Assembly (NCBI RefSeq): GCF_023015985.1
Contig: NZ_JALKAO010000007.1
Span: 105,635 to 169,634 of the forward strand
DNA length: 64,000 nucleotides
From: Marivita sp. S6314
GTDB taxonomy: Bacteria > Pseudomonadota > Alphaproteobacteria > Rhodobacterales > Rhodobacteraceae
Direction of reading: 5' to 3'
Position 1 is the stretch's first letter; each line of letters opens with the position of its first letter. The position numbers and the translations under genes are program-made. The notes beneath the pieces were generated by a model. It had not been told where the DNA came from. It made no database searches and was given only the letters and a program-made list of their open reading frames with translations. Shown one piece after another: positions 26,452 through 35,019 of the stretch.

Positions 26452-28556
26452 GTCGCGGCCTCTGCGAAGGTGCTTTTGGTAAAACGCACGTTCCAGATCA
26501 ACAGCCCCACAACCGCCGCCGCGCCCGCAAGGTTGGCCACCAAGAACGCGGGCCACAAACAGGCCAGACCCGCTGCAAAGCACAGCACGCGCATGATCAG
26601 GCCAAAGGGTTTTTCCATGCACCCCTGCAACGCCGCCGACAGCCCGTAAACGCCGATCACAGCAAAGCAGAAAATCTGGATCATCGCGGGCCAATCGCCG
26701 GACAGGAAGGGCGTGTAGGCAAACAACACCGGCACGATATAAAGACCTTTGGCCAGCTTCCAACTCGCAACCCCGGTTGCCATGGCCGGGGCCTTTGCAA
26801 TCGCGGCCGCCGTGAACGCCGCGAGGGCGACAGGTGGTGTGACATTGCTGTCCTGAGACAGCCAGAAAATGATCATATGCGCCGACAGCAGCGCGCTCAT
26901 CGCCACAGGCTGCGGCACCACAAGGTCGCGCAACGGGGCGGCGATCTCTAACGGCAGGGTCTGGATGACGCTGGCGGCTTCCGCCCAGGTCAATTCCCGA
27001 CTGAGAAGTTCGGCCTGTTCCGGAACACCAAACAGCAGGACCGCCTTTGCGGCCTCGGGCAAGGTTCCCGCCGCCAGTTCCGCGATCACGAACTGGTCGC
27101 TGATCATGCCCGACAGCGCAGGTGCGGACAGCGTGGCCAGAACGATGTACGCCGCCGTCACCGGTAACCCCATCCCCAGAATGAGGCTCGCCAAAGCAAT
27201 CAGCACCAGAGCAATCAGAATGTTGCCCCCCGCCCAGCTTGAGATCATGAGGCTGAAGGTGTTGCCAATCCCGGCGGTGGCAATCACGTTCACGATCAAT
27301 CCAACCGAGCACAACAGCACCGCCGTAAGCACCATGCCTTTCGTGCCCATCACGAAGGCTTCGAACACTGCTTTCGGCCCCATCCGGTTCTTGGTCAGCC
27401 AGCTTGAGGCGATCACCGCAAGGATGCCAAAGACGGCGGCATATGTCGGTGTGAACCCGGCGACCAGCATGCCAATCAAGGTGGCAATGGGAATGCAGAA
27501 ACTCGCGCCCCCTTCCTTGAAGGCCGACGCCATGGTCTGCCCTTCATCCGCCATCGGAGGCAGGTTGTGCCGCCGTGCTTCGATCCGCACAAAAAACGCC
27601 ACGGACAGGAAGTACAACAGCGCGGGCAGGGCCGCGACAGCGACGATTTTCTCGTATGGAATCTGAGTGAAGCTGGCCATCACGAAAGCCCCGGCCCCCA
27701 TGATCGGTGGCATCAGCTGACCGCCCGTCGATGCCGCCGCCTCCACACCGCCTGCAAATTTGGGCTGGAACCCCGCCCGCTTCATCAGCGGGATGGTGAT
27801 CACGCCGGTAGAGGCCGTGTTGGCAACAGCAGACCCCGAAATCGTGCCCGTCAAACCCGACGCGATGACCGCAACGATCCCCGGTCCGCCCACCATCTTT
27901 CCGGCCACCGCGCGCGCCATGTTGATCACGAACTCACCCGCGCCCGAGCGCAGCAGGAAGGCGCCGAAGATAATGAACAGAAAGACGTAGGTGGACGAAA
28001 TCCGCGCGATTGTGCCGAACATCGCGTCGTCGCCATAGATCGACCGGAACGCCACGGTTTCGATGCTCAGGCCCGGAAAGGCAAAAACACCACTGACGAA
28101 TTTGCCCCAGAACGCAACATAGCTGAGCGCCAGAAGGATCAGGATGGGAATGATCAATCCCGCGACCCGGCGGGTCAGTTCGACCGCACCGAATACACAG
28201 ATCGCCGTTGCGATCCAATCAAGCGGCGCAAGTTTGACCCCCCGGTCGTAAATCGCATTTTCCGCAAATGTCAGCCAGACGGCAGAAGCCGCGACCGCAA
28301 GACCAAGCACCAGATCAAGCGCGATCGGTGCCGTCTTGCCCGAGCCTGTGCGCCACATCGGGTACAGAATGGCCGCCAACGCCGCAAATCCGGCAAAGTG
28401 AAACGCGTTACGCTGAAATTCCGACAGAACCGGATCGAAAGCCACATAGATATGACCGACTGCGATCAGGAAGCAGACAATCGACAAAATCGTGTCGGCC
28501 ACACCTTTGAAAGACCTCAGGCGGCCTGCATCATCGTCTTCTTCAATATTTGACAT
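26448..28556 (-). CDS. TRAP transporter permease, fused 4TM/12TM type (TAXI-TRAP)
   Basis: 702 residues with about 17-18 membrane segments; small (Q) and large (M) TRAP subunits are fused. The N-terminal 130 residues hold the Q-like helices; the large part has MVGGPGIVAVIASGLTGTISGSAVANTASTGVITIPLMKRAGF and GGQLMPPIMGAGAFVMASF, the signature of fused permeases that work with TAXI-type binding proteins. Uptake is secondary, driven by sodium or proton gradient. Its partner binding protein is encoded 65 bases upstream on the same strand. Confidence 0.96.
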   Translation of the reverse strand: MSNIEEDDDAGRLRSFKGVADTILSIVCFLIAVGHIYVAFDPVLSEFQRNAFHFAGFAALAAILYPMWRTGSGKTAPIALDLVLGLAVAASAVWLTFAENAIYDRGVKLAPLDWIATAICVFGAVELTRRVAGLIIPILILLALSYVAFWGKFVSGVFAFPGLSIETVAFRSIYGDDAMFGTIARISSTYVFLFIIFGAFLLRSGAGEFVINMARAVAGKMVGGPGIVAVIASGLTGTISGSAVANTASTGVITIPLMKRAGFQPKFAGGVEAAASTGGQLMPPIMGAGAFVMASFTQIPYEKIVAVAALPALLYFLSVAFFVRIEARRHNLPPMADEGQTMASAFKEGGASFCIPIATLIGMLVAGFTPTYAAVFGILAVIASSWLTKNRMGPKAVFEAFVMGTKGMVLTAVLLCSVGLIVNVIATAGIGNTFSLMISSWAGGNILIALVLIALASLILGMGLPVTAAYIVLATLSAPALSGMISDQFVIAELAAGTLPEAAKAVLLFGVPEQAELLSRELTWAEAASVIQTLPLEIAAPLRDLVVPQPVAMSALLSAHMIIFWLSQDSNVTPPVALAAFTAAAIAKAPAMATGVASWKLAKGLYIVPVLFAYTPFLSGDWPAMIQIFCFAVIGVYGLSAALQGCMEKPFGLIMRVLCFAAGLACLWPAFLVANLAGAAAVVGLLIWNVRFTKSTFAEAAT

Positions 28557-28621
28557 GGTCCCACCCGAACGTCAGAGCACCAGCCCGGGACACCCCCGGA
28601 CCGGCGGTTTCAAGGAGTTGG

Positions 28622-29632
28622 TTACTGAGCGATCAAACGCTCAGGGACGTCCAGACCAACTTCCTGGTAGTACTTCAGAGCACCGGGGTGCAGCGGCAAC
28701 GGCAGACCCGCAATCGCGCGTTCAATGGCCATTGCCTTGGTGGCTGGATGGATCGCCTGCAGGAAGGGCAGGTTTTCGTACATCGCCTTGGTGATCTGGT
28801 AGACGTGATCCTCCGGCAGGTCCGCGCTGGTTGCGAGGAAGTTCGGCTGTGCGATCGTCTGCACATCCGCATCCTGACCCGGATAGGTGCCCGCCGCGAT
28901 GGTGTACGGTGTCCAGAGACCCCGGTCGCCGTCGGCCTGTGCGATCTGTTCCTCGGTAAAGCTCAGCAAGGTGACGCTGTCCCCAGCCGACGCCATCAAC
29001 TGGCTGACCGCCCCAACCGGGACGCCAGCCGGTGTACCGATGCCTTTGACCTGACCGTTCTGCAACGCCTCGGCCGATGGGCCATATCCGCCAAAGACCA
29101 GTTCGTAATCATTCTCGATATCAATCCCGAAGCCGGACAGGATTGTTGCATTCGACCCGATTGTCCCGGAATTCTGACGGCCCAAGGCCATGGCTTCACC
29201 TTTCAGGCCAACCATGTCCGAGATTGTCCCGGTTTCGGCAGCGTCTGCGGCAATGATGAAGTGCTCAACGTTCTGCCACAGCATTGAGACGGACCGCAGG
29301 TTTTCCTGTGGGCCAACCTCTGCCAGCGGGCCCGTCCCGGATGCGGCGTAGTAGCCGTAAAGGCCCTGCATGATCCCGAACTGCGCTTCGCCTTCGCGGA
29401 TCAGGCGCACGTTTTCACCCGACCCGGCGGAGCTGATCGCGGCCATGCCGATCTTTTGTTTTGGCTCAAGCTTTACCTTGACGAGCGTGGCAAGCGCAAC
29501 GCCGACCGGGTAATAGGTCCCGCCGGTGGATGCTGTTGCCAGCACGTAGTTCGCACCTTCGTCCTGTGCCTGTACGGCCGCCCCCGACAACGCGAGTGTC
29601 GCCGCAAGCGCGGCGGTTTTGAAATGTTTCAT
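28622..29632 (-). CDS. TAXI-family TRAP transporter solute-binding protein
   Basis: 336 residues with a signal peptide (MKHFKTAALAATLALSGAAVQAQ). ANYVLATASTGGTYYPVGVALATL is the TAXI-family opening; further family features are FGIMQGLYGYYAASG, SVSMLWQNVEHFIIAAD and LPEDHVYQITKAMYENLPFLQAIHPATKAM. GGGAGGAC precedes ATG 29632. It captures the ligand (glutamate-like or other carboxylates in known cases) in the periplasm for the fused permease downstream. The two-component pair lies directly upstream on the same strand. Confidence 0.95.
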   Translation of the reverse strand: MKHFKTAALAATLALSGAAVQAQDEGANYVLATASTGGTYYPVGVALATLVKVKLEPKQKIGMAAISSAGSGENVRLIREGEAQFGIMQGLYGYYAASGTGPLAEVGPQENLRSVSMLWQNVEHFIIAADAAETGTISDMVGLKGEAMALGRQNSGTIGSNATILSGFGIDIENDYELVFGGYGPSAEALQNGQVKGIGTPAGVPVGAVSQLMASAGDSVTLLSFTEEQIAQADGDRGLWTPYTIAAGTYPGQDADVQTIAQPNFLATSADLPEDHVYQITKAMYENLPFLQAIHPATKAMAIERAIAGLPLPLHPGALKYYQEVGLDVPERLIAQ

Positions 29633-29706
29633 GATGTCCTCCCACTAGTGCACTGTTTCAGCGCTAGAAGAAGGATAGCTTGCAAAGGCACGTTTTGATA
29701 CGAAGC

Positions 29707-29749
29707 AATCCGCAGGCTGGGCCAATCCCCCCTGCGGATTTCCGCAGGG
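29707..29749 (-). terminator. Overlapping hairpins after the dctD-like gene
   Basis: Three copies of the arm CCGCAGG/CCTGCGG make two mutually exclusive stems: AATCCGCAGG (29707-29716) pairs with CCTGCGGATT (29731-29740), and CCCTGCGGA (29730-29738) pairs with TCCGCAGGG (29741-29749). They begin 2 bases after the regulator stop codon (minus strand) and precede the TAXI gene. No strong U-tract follows, so a terminator or attenuator role is inferred. Confidence 0.5.
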
Positions 29750-29750
29750 C

Positions 29751-31088
29751 CTATTCCAGTAGCTTGGATTTCTCCAAACCAAGCTTCACGATCTTTTCGT
29801 TCAACGTCCGCCGGCCAATGCCCAAGGCTTCGGCGACCGCATCCATCCGGCCTTCATGTGTCGAGATGGCTTGCGAAATCAGGGTTTTTTCGAACCGGGC
29901 CACCGCTTCGCGCAGGGTTGCGGGCACGTCGTCGATCAGATCGTCGGTGCGCAACGCTTCGGCAACCGACCCCGCACCGCGCCGCGCGGCAAGCACACGG
30001 CGTTCGGCGACATGACGCAGTTCGCGCACATTGCCCGGCCAGTCATGGGCCAGCAACGCCGCTGCATCTTCGGCGGTCATCTCAACCGGCGCGATTTCGT
30101 AGGTTTCGCACAGCTGCGCGACAAAGTTTTCGAACAGCATTACGATGTCTTCCCCACGATCCACCAGACGCGGCAGGTGCAATTCGAAGGTATTGAGGCG
30201 GAACAGGAAATCGGATCGGAATGTCCCGGCATCAACCAGATCCTGCAGGTCTTCGTTGGTGGCCGCCACGATCCGCACATTGGTCTGGAAGGTCTCGTCT
30301 GATCCAACTGGCTGAACAACCCCGGTTTCAATCGCCCGCAGGAGCTTGGTCTGCACTTCGGGTGGACAGGCCCCCACCTCATCCAGAAAAAGCGTACCCT
30401 GATCGGCCTTTCGGAAGCTGCCCAACAGGCCATCGGTTTTGCCGAACACCTGTTCCTCAACCTTGTCCGGGGCCAGCAGCGCACAGTTGACGGCGACAAA
30501 CTCCTTGTCCCGCCGGTGCCCCAGACGGTGCAGCGCATGTGCCACCAGTTCCTTGCCGGTGCCCGTCTCTCCCTTGATCAGGACGGTGCCTTCCGCCATC
30601 GCCAGATCAACCGCTTGCGCCCTTAACTCGACAACCCGCGCGTTGTTGCCAAGCAGAACGCGGTCCAGTCCGGACAGTGACACGAGTTGTTCGCGCATCC
30701 GCTTGGTCATGTCGGACAACCGGTGTTTTTCACCTGCATGGCGCATCACCGTCAGCAATCGGCGCGGCTCAAACGGTTTTTCGAGAAAGGTGTAGGCCCC
30801 CTTCTGGATCGCCTCGACCGCCATCGGAATATCGCCATGGGCCGAGATCAGAACCAAAGGCGGCGCCGGGCGGGCCATCATTTCATCCAGCAGTTCAAGA
30901 CCGGACATGCCCGGCATGCGCACATCCGACAACACAACATCCGGCGCGGTGACGTCCAGCTTCGCCAAGGCCTGCGCTGCAGATCCAACTGCATCAATGC
31001 TCCACCCGGATCGTTCAAGCAGAACGGTCAGGGACTGCCGCATCTCGCGGTCATCATCGACAATCAATGCACGGAACTGTTCAGACAT
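29751..31088 (-). CDS. DctD-like AAA+ response regulator lacking GAFTGA
   Basis: 445 residues: receiver about 6-118 (VDDD, phosphorylated Asp in VLSDVRMPG, Lys in LEKPF), AAA+ about 140-370 with Walker A GETGTGKE, Walker B GTLFLDE and arginine finger FRSDFLFRLN, and a Fis-type HTH at the end (DAVAEALGIGRRTLNEKI). Where sigma-54 activators have the GAFTGA loop after ELFGHE, this protein reads VFGKTDGLLGSFRKADQG: the loop is shortened and the motif is gone. GAFTGA is essential for contact with sigma-54, so it probably acts on another sigma factor, as known for Rhodobacter capsulatus NtrC. It overlaps the kinase gene by 8 bases. Confidence 0.9.
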   Translation of the reverse strand: MSEQFRALIVDDDREMRQSLTVLLERSGWSIDAVGSAAQALAKLDVTAPDVVLSDVRMPGMSGLELLDEMMARPAPPLVLISAHGDIPMAVEAIQKGAYTFLEKPFEPRRLLTVMRHAGEKHRLSDMTKRMREQLVSLSGLDRVLLGNNARVVELRAQAVDLAMAEGTVLIKGETGTGKELVAHALHRLGHRRDKEFVAVNCALLAPDKVEEQVFGKTDGLLGSFRKADQGTLFLDEVGACPPEVQTKLLRAIETGVVQPVGSDETFQTNVRIVAATNEDLQDLVDAGTFRSDFLFRLNTFELHLPRLVDRGEDIVMLFENFVAQLCETYEIAPVEMTAEDAAALLAHDWPGNVRELRHVAERRVLAARRGAGSVAEALRTDDLIDDVPATLREAVARFEKTLISQAISTHEGRMDAVAEALGIGRRTLNEKIVKLGLEKSKLLE

Positions 31089-32835
31089 CCTGCCCCTCTA
31101 TCGCTGGCAGGGAGATCACAAACCGCGCCCCGCCACCGGCGATGTTTTCGGCATGCAGAAGTCCCCCCATTTCGTCAATGATCTGTCCGGAAATGGCCAG
31201 ACCCAGCCCCATCCCCTGCCCCGAGGGTTTGGTGCTGAAGAACGGTTCTCGCAGATCGGTGATCTGCAGATCGCCCAGCCCGTGACCGGTATCGGACACT
31301 GTCACGATCACCTGATCATCGCGTTGCGACACCTGCAGCGTCACCACCCCCGGATCAGCGTCCAGCGTCGATTCGATCGCGTTGCGCAGAAGGTTGACGA
31401 TGACCTGTTCGAACCGTTCCGGCCGACCTCGGACATGGCCCAGATCACGATCCACGTGCACACGCAGATCGACACCCGCATCCACCGCCGTGTGACGCAC
31501 CAACTGCACCGCAGCGTCCACCGTGGCGTGCACCGGAAACGTGGTATCCGCCGACGCTGTCGTACGCCCGAAGAGGCGCAGTTGGTCAAGGATGCGCTGC
31601 ATCCTGTCCACCAGCCCGGACAATTGCGGCCAAAGCCCGTTGGGCTGTGCACCGGTGGCGATTTCCTCGGCTGCGAGATAGTTTTTCATCGCGGAAATCG
31701 GTTGGCCAAGCTCATGGGTGATGGACGCGGAAAGCTGGCCCAATGCCGCCAGCTGATCCTTGCGCGCCAATTCGCTGCGGGCCGATTCCAGCTTCTTCTC
31801 GGCAATCCGACGCTCTTCAATCTCGCGGGTCAGTCTTTGCCGATCCGCGTTGGAGATCGTCAGCGCATGACGCAACTGTGCCGCGCGATAAATCGCGGCG
31901 GCCACGGTCAGGACAAGCAGGCTCATCACGCCACCCGCCACGTATAAAAGCGCTTGTCGGCGGCTCTCGCTTACCTCGGACAACAGGTGCAGCGACCACT
32001 CTTCCTGCTCCAGATAGGCCTTGGTCCAGACATACGCCGTTCCATCCAGACGCGCGCGGCGGTCGCCCTCTGGTTCCCAATCAAGAGGGAACAGCGTTTT
32101 CGATCCGAACTGCTGCTGCTCTTCCAGCGTGCGTCTTTCCGCATCGGACAGCGGCGACAGATATCCGTAAATCAGGGACGGGTCGGAACTTGCCAGCACC
32201 ACGCCCTGTTCGTCGGCCACCAGCACAAGCTCTCCGTTTCCGGTCAGTGCGCGGCTCAGATCTTCAAATCCGATCTTGACCGTGACAACGCCGTGGATCG
32301 TCCCTTCCGCATCTTTGACCGGTTCTGCGATAAAGTACCCCGGTCGACCGGTGGTCACGCCCACGGCGTAGAACCGACCAGACGCACCGCTGACCGCGTC
32401 GGTGAAATAGGGTCGGAACGTATAATAGTTTCCGACAAGGCTATCGGCGTCCCGGTAATTCGACGACGCAACCGTCTTGCCCTGCAGGTCGAGCACATAG
32501 ACAAACTCTGCCCCGGCGCGTTGGGCGATATCTGCCAGGATCGGGTTCAATTCGGCGCTGTTGCCGGTGACCAGCGACGCCAGCGTCGTTTCGTCAATCG
32601 ACAGCACATAAGGAAGGTGTTCCAGCCGGGTCAGAGCGTCGTCAATCGACGATGCGAAGAACTGCGCGCGTTCGGGTGTTTGCGCGGCTTCTGATCGCAG
32701 GAAGAAGGCCGCCAGAACCAGATAGCTTGCCACGGCAAAGACCGAGAGCCCGACAATCGCCGCAAGAATATAGGCCCCCCGTCGATGAGACGGATCCATG
32801 ACAATGCTCTTTGGTCGGGGCAATGTGTCGGTCAT
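31081..32835 (-). CDS. DctB-like sensor histidine kinase
   Basis: 584 residues. One N-terminal membrane helix (AYILAAIVGLSVFAVASYLVLAAFF), a double-Cache/PDC periplasmic sensor about 45-295 (FVYVLDLQGKTVASSNYR, NYYTFRPYFTDAVSG), a second helix about 300-325, a coiled coil (RLTREIEERRIAEKKLESARSELARK), then HisKA with the phosphoacceptor in ASITHELGQPISAMKNY and HATPase with NLLRNAIES, VSDTGHGLG and FFSTKPSGQGMGLGLAI. This architecture matches DctB, which senses dicarboxylates. It phosphorylates the regulator encoded by the overlapping gene. TRAP systems on both sides could be targets. Confidence 0.93.
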   Translation of the reverse strand: MTDTLPRPKSIVMDPSHRRGAYILAAIVGLSVFAVASYLVLAAFFLRSEAAQTPERAQFFASSIDDALTRLEHLPYVLSIDETTLASLVTGNSAELNPILADIAQRAGAEFVYVLDLQGKTVASSNYRDADSLVGNYYTFRPYFTDAVSGASGRFYAVGVTTGRPGYFIAEPVKDAEGTIHGVVTVKIGFEDLSRALTGNGELVLVADEQGVVLASSDPSLIYGYLSPLSDAERRTLEEQQQFGSKTLFPLDWEPEGDRRARLDGTAYVWTKAYLEQEEWSLHLLSEVSESRRQALLYVAGGVMSLLVLTVAAAIYRAAQLRHALTISNADRQRLTREIEERRIAEKKLESARSELARKDQLAALGQLSASITHELGQPISAMKNYLAAEEIATGAQPNGLWPQLSGLVDRMQRILDQLRLFGRTTASADTTFPVHATVDAAVQLVRHTAVDAGVDLRVHVDRDLGHVRGRPERFEQVIVNLLRNAIESTLDADPGVVTLQVSQRDDQVIVTVSDTGHGLGDLQITDLREPFFSTKPSGQGMGLGLAISGQIIDEMGGLLHAENIAGGGARFVISLPAIEGQDV

Positions 32836-32915
32836 CCTTCGGTCTATACCGAAGTTTTCCCGGCTGTGTCAGCGTTCAATACGCGCGCCATCGACCGAGG
32901 ACGGGCGTGAGGCTG

Positions 32916-34466
32916 TTAGAACAGAACGGACGGCAGCCACGTTGCCAGCGATGGTACGAACCAGATCAGGCAAACGCCGACGATCTGAAGCCCGATGAAC
33001 GGAATGACACCTGCATAGATTTGCCCGGTGCTGACCTCTTTCGGGGCAGCCCCGCGCAGGTAGAACAGGGAAAACCCGAACGGGGGAGTCAGGAACGAGG
33101 TCTGCAGGTTGATGGCAATCAGGATGCCCAACCAGATCGGATCATGCCCCAGCAGGATCAGGCTTGGCGTGACCAGCGGAAGGACGATGACCGAGATCTC
33201 CACGAAGTCGAGGAAGAACCCGAGCACAAATATCACCACCATGGAGAACACCAGCGCCCCGGTCGCGCCGCCCGGCATCTCGGACAGGATACCTGCAACC
33301 CGTTCTTCGCCCCCGAGCCCGATGAACACGAGGCTGAAAAACCCCGCCGCGATGATCGTGGCAAAGATCATCGCGGTCATGGTCATGGTCGATTCAATCG
33401 CCTGATGCGCGATCTTGGCCCGAAAGGACGCGCGCAGGGCCGCCAGAACGGCAAGCCCCCCCAGAATGGCAAGACCAGTATACAGCACGCCCAAACCGAT
33501 TTCAGTGGAAGTCAGATCGTTGCGTTGCAAGCGGACGGGAATGACCCCTGCGAGGATGGCCAAGGCAATCAGCGCCATCGCCCCCGACAAGATGATGCGC
33601 GGTCCCGCGCCATAGCGGTACCCTGTCATCAACAGCGCGCCAACCGCACCCACCGATGCCGCTTCAGTCGGTGTGGCGACGCCGCCCAGAATGGCACCGA
33701 GCACGGCAAAGATCAGCAGAACCGGCGGCATCACCGCGCCGACAACTTCGCGCCAATCCGGCTTGACAAGATCGGGCGGTGCAGGGGGCATGTCCTGCGG
33801 TCGCAGCCAGCCGCGCACAAGGATGTAGAGAAGGTACAGACAGACAAGCACCAAGCCCGGGATCATCGCCGCCGCGAAGAACTGACCGACAGACAAGGCC
33901 TGAACCGAGAATTTGCCCTGCTCGTATTGCGCCTGTTGAAAGGCGTTGGACATGACGTCGGCAAGGATAATCAGCAGCGTCGAGGGCGGAATGATCTGTC
34001 CCAGCGTTCCGGCGGTGCAAACGATGCCCGATGCTACGCGCGCGTCATACCCGACCCGCAACATTGTCGGGAGCGCGATCATCCCCATTGCAACAACGGT
34101 CGCACCGACGATCCCGGTTGAGGCCGCCAGCAACGTGCCAACCAGCACCACCGCAATGCCAAGCCCGCCGCGCAGCTGGCCAAAAAGCCGGCCCATCTTG
34201 TCCAGAAGCTCTTCCGCGATCCGGCTTTTTTCCAGCAGCGCACCCATCAGGACAAACAGCGGAATGGCAATCAGAACCTGATTGGTCAGAACGCCGAACA
34301 CCCGTTGCCCCAATGCGCCCAGCAGCGTGATGTCCATCTTGCCCAGCGACCAGCCCAGATAGGCAAAGATCACCGCCACACCTGCAATGCTGAACGCCAC
34401 AGGAAAGCCCAGAAGGATCGCGCACATCAAGGCGACGAACATGATCAGGTCAAGATATTCAAGCAT
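32916..34466 (-). CDS. dctM: TRAP transporter large permease subunit DctM
   Basis: 516 residues, about 12 membrane segments. FVALMCAILLGFPVAFSIAGVAVIFAYLGW and LFVLMGALLEKSRIAEELLDKMGRL are the family opening; AASTGIVGATVVAMGMIALPTMLRVGYD and IIPPSTLLIILADVMS carry the conserved permease motifs. The insertion of about 90 residues in the middle is typical of the 2-oxo-acid/mannitol-type large subunits. The start overlaps dctQ by 8 bases. Works with the DctQ and DctP proteins encoded just upstream. Confidence 0.96.
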   Translation of the reverse strand: MLEYLDLIMFVALMCAILLGFPVAFSIAGVAVIFAYLGWSLGKMDITLLGALGQRVFGVLTNQVLIAIPLFVLMGALLEKSRIAEELLDKMGRLFGQLRGGLGIAVVLVGTLLAASTGIVGATVVAMGMIALPTMLRVGYDARVASGIVCTAGTLGQIIPPSTLLIILADVMSNAFQQAQYEQGKFSVQALSVGQFFAAAMIPGLVLVCLYLLYILVRGWLRPQDMPPAPPDLVKPDWREVVGAVMPPVLLIFAVLGAILGGVATPTEAASVGAVGALLMTGYRYGAGPRIILSGAMALIALAILAGVIPVRLQRNDLTSTEIGLGVLYTGLAILGGLAVLAALRASFRAKIAHQAIESTMTMTAMIFATIIAAGFFSLVFIGLGGEERVAGILSEMPGGATGALVFSMVVIFVLGFFLDFVEISVIVLPLVTPSLILLGHDPIWLGILIAINLQTSFLTPPFGFSLFYLRGAAPKEVSTGQIYAGVIPFIGLQIVGVCLIWFVPSLATWLPSVLF

Positions 34467-34959
34467 CAGGGGTTTGCCTGCTCAGAAGCCGGATGAGCCC
34501 TGCCAGCGATTGCAAGAGCACCAGCACGCAAAACGCCGGGATCAGCGATTTCAACAGGAAAACAGCTTCGATCCCGCCAACAGAGAGCGGCCCTTCAAGG
34601 ATGCGCCACGAATTGCGCACCGATGGCCACGACCAATAGAGAAGCGCCAGCATGGATGGGATCAGAAAGAACAGATGTCCGAATATGTCGATGCGTCGCC
34701 GGACAGTGTCCGACGCCTTGGCATAAAAAACATCGACGCGCACATGCTTGTCGACAAGCAGGGTGTATCCCCCTGCCAGCATGAACAGCGCCGCATGCAT
34801 GTAAAGCACGCTTTCCTGGGCCGCGATCGAATTTACGCCAAACGCATACCGCCCGACAACGATGCAGACCTGCACAAGCATCATTGCAATTGCAAGCCAC
34901 CGGACGACATGCGCCACACCCGTGTTCAATCTGTCCAGCGCATCGGCCAGCCTGTCCAT
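34459..34959 (-). CDS. dctQ: TRAP transporter small permease subunit DctQ
   Basis: 166 residues with four membrane helices (VVRWLAIAMMLVQVCIVVGRYAFG; LYMHAALFMLAGGYTLL; HLFFLIPSMLALLYWSW; FLLKSLIPAFCVLVLLQSLAGLI). RVDVFYAKASDTVRRRID is the conserved cytoplasmic segment of DctQ. I chose ATG 34959, preceded by GGGGCGGA, rather than TTG at 34971. It lies between dctP and dctM in a P-Q-M operon and overlaps dctM. Confidence 0.93.
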   Translation of the reverse strand: MDRLADALDRLNTGVAHVVRWLAIAMMLVQVCIVVGRYAFGVNSIAAQESVLYMHAALFMLAGGYTLLVDKHVRVDVFYAKASDTVRRRIDIFGHLFFLIPSMLALLYWSWPSVRNSWRILEGPLSVGGIEAVFLLKSLIPAFCVLVLLQSLAGLIRLLSRQTPDA

Positions 34960-34984
34960 GATCCGCCCCAAGTCAGAGACTGAA

Positions 34985-35011
34985 AAAGGCGCGGACCCTG
35001 CCCGCGCCTTT
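34985..35011 (-). terminator. Intercistronic hairpin between dctP and dctQ
   Basis: AAAGGCGCGG and CCGCGCCTTT form a perfect 10-base stem with a 7-base loop, 9 bases after the dctP stop. Such hairpins commonly cause partial termination or protect the upstream message, giving more binding protein than permease. Confidence 0.7.
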
Positions 35012-35019
35012 GTTGGTGT

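Noticed and set aside
29650..29700. Sigma-54 promoter before the TAXI binding-protein gene
   Set aside because: TTGCAAAGGCACG is in the wrong order and spacing for -24/-12, and the nearby regulator lacks GAFTGA.
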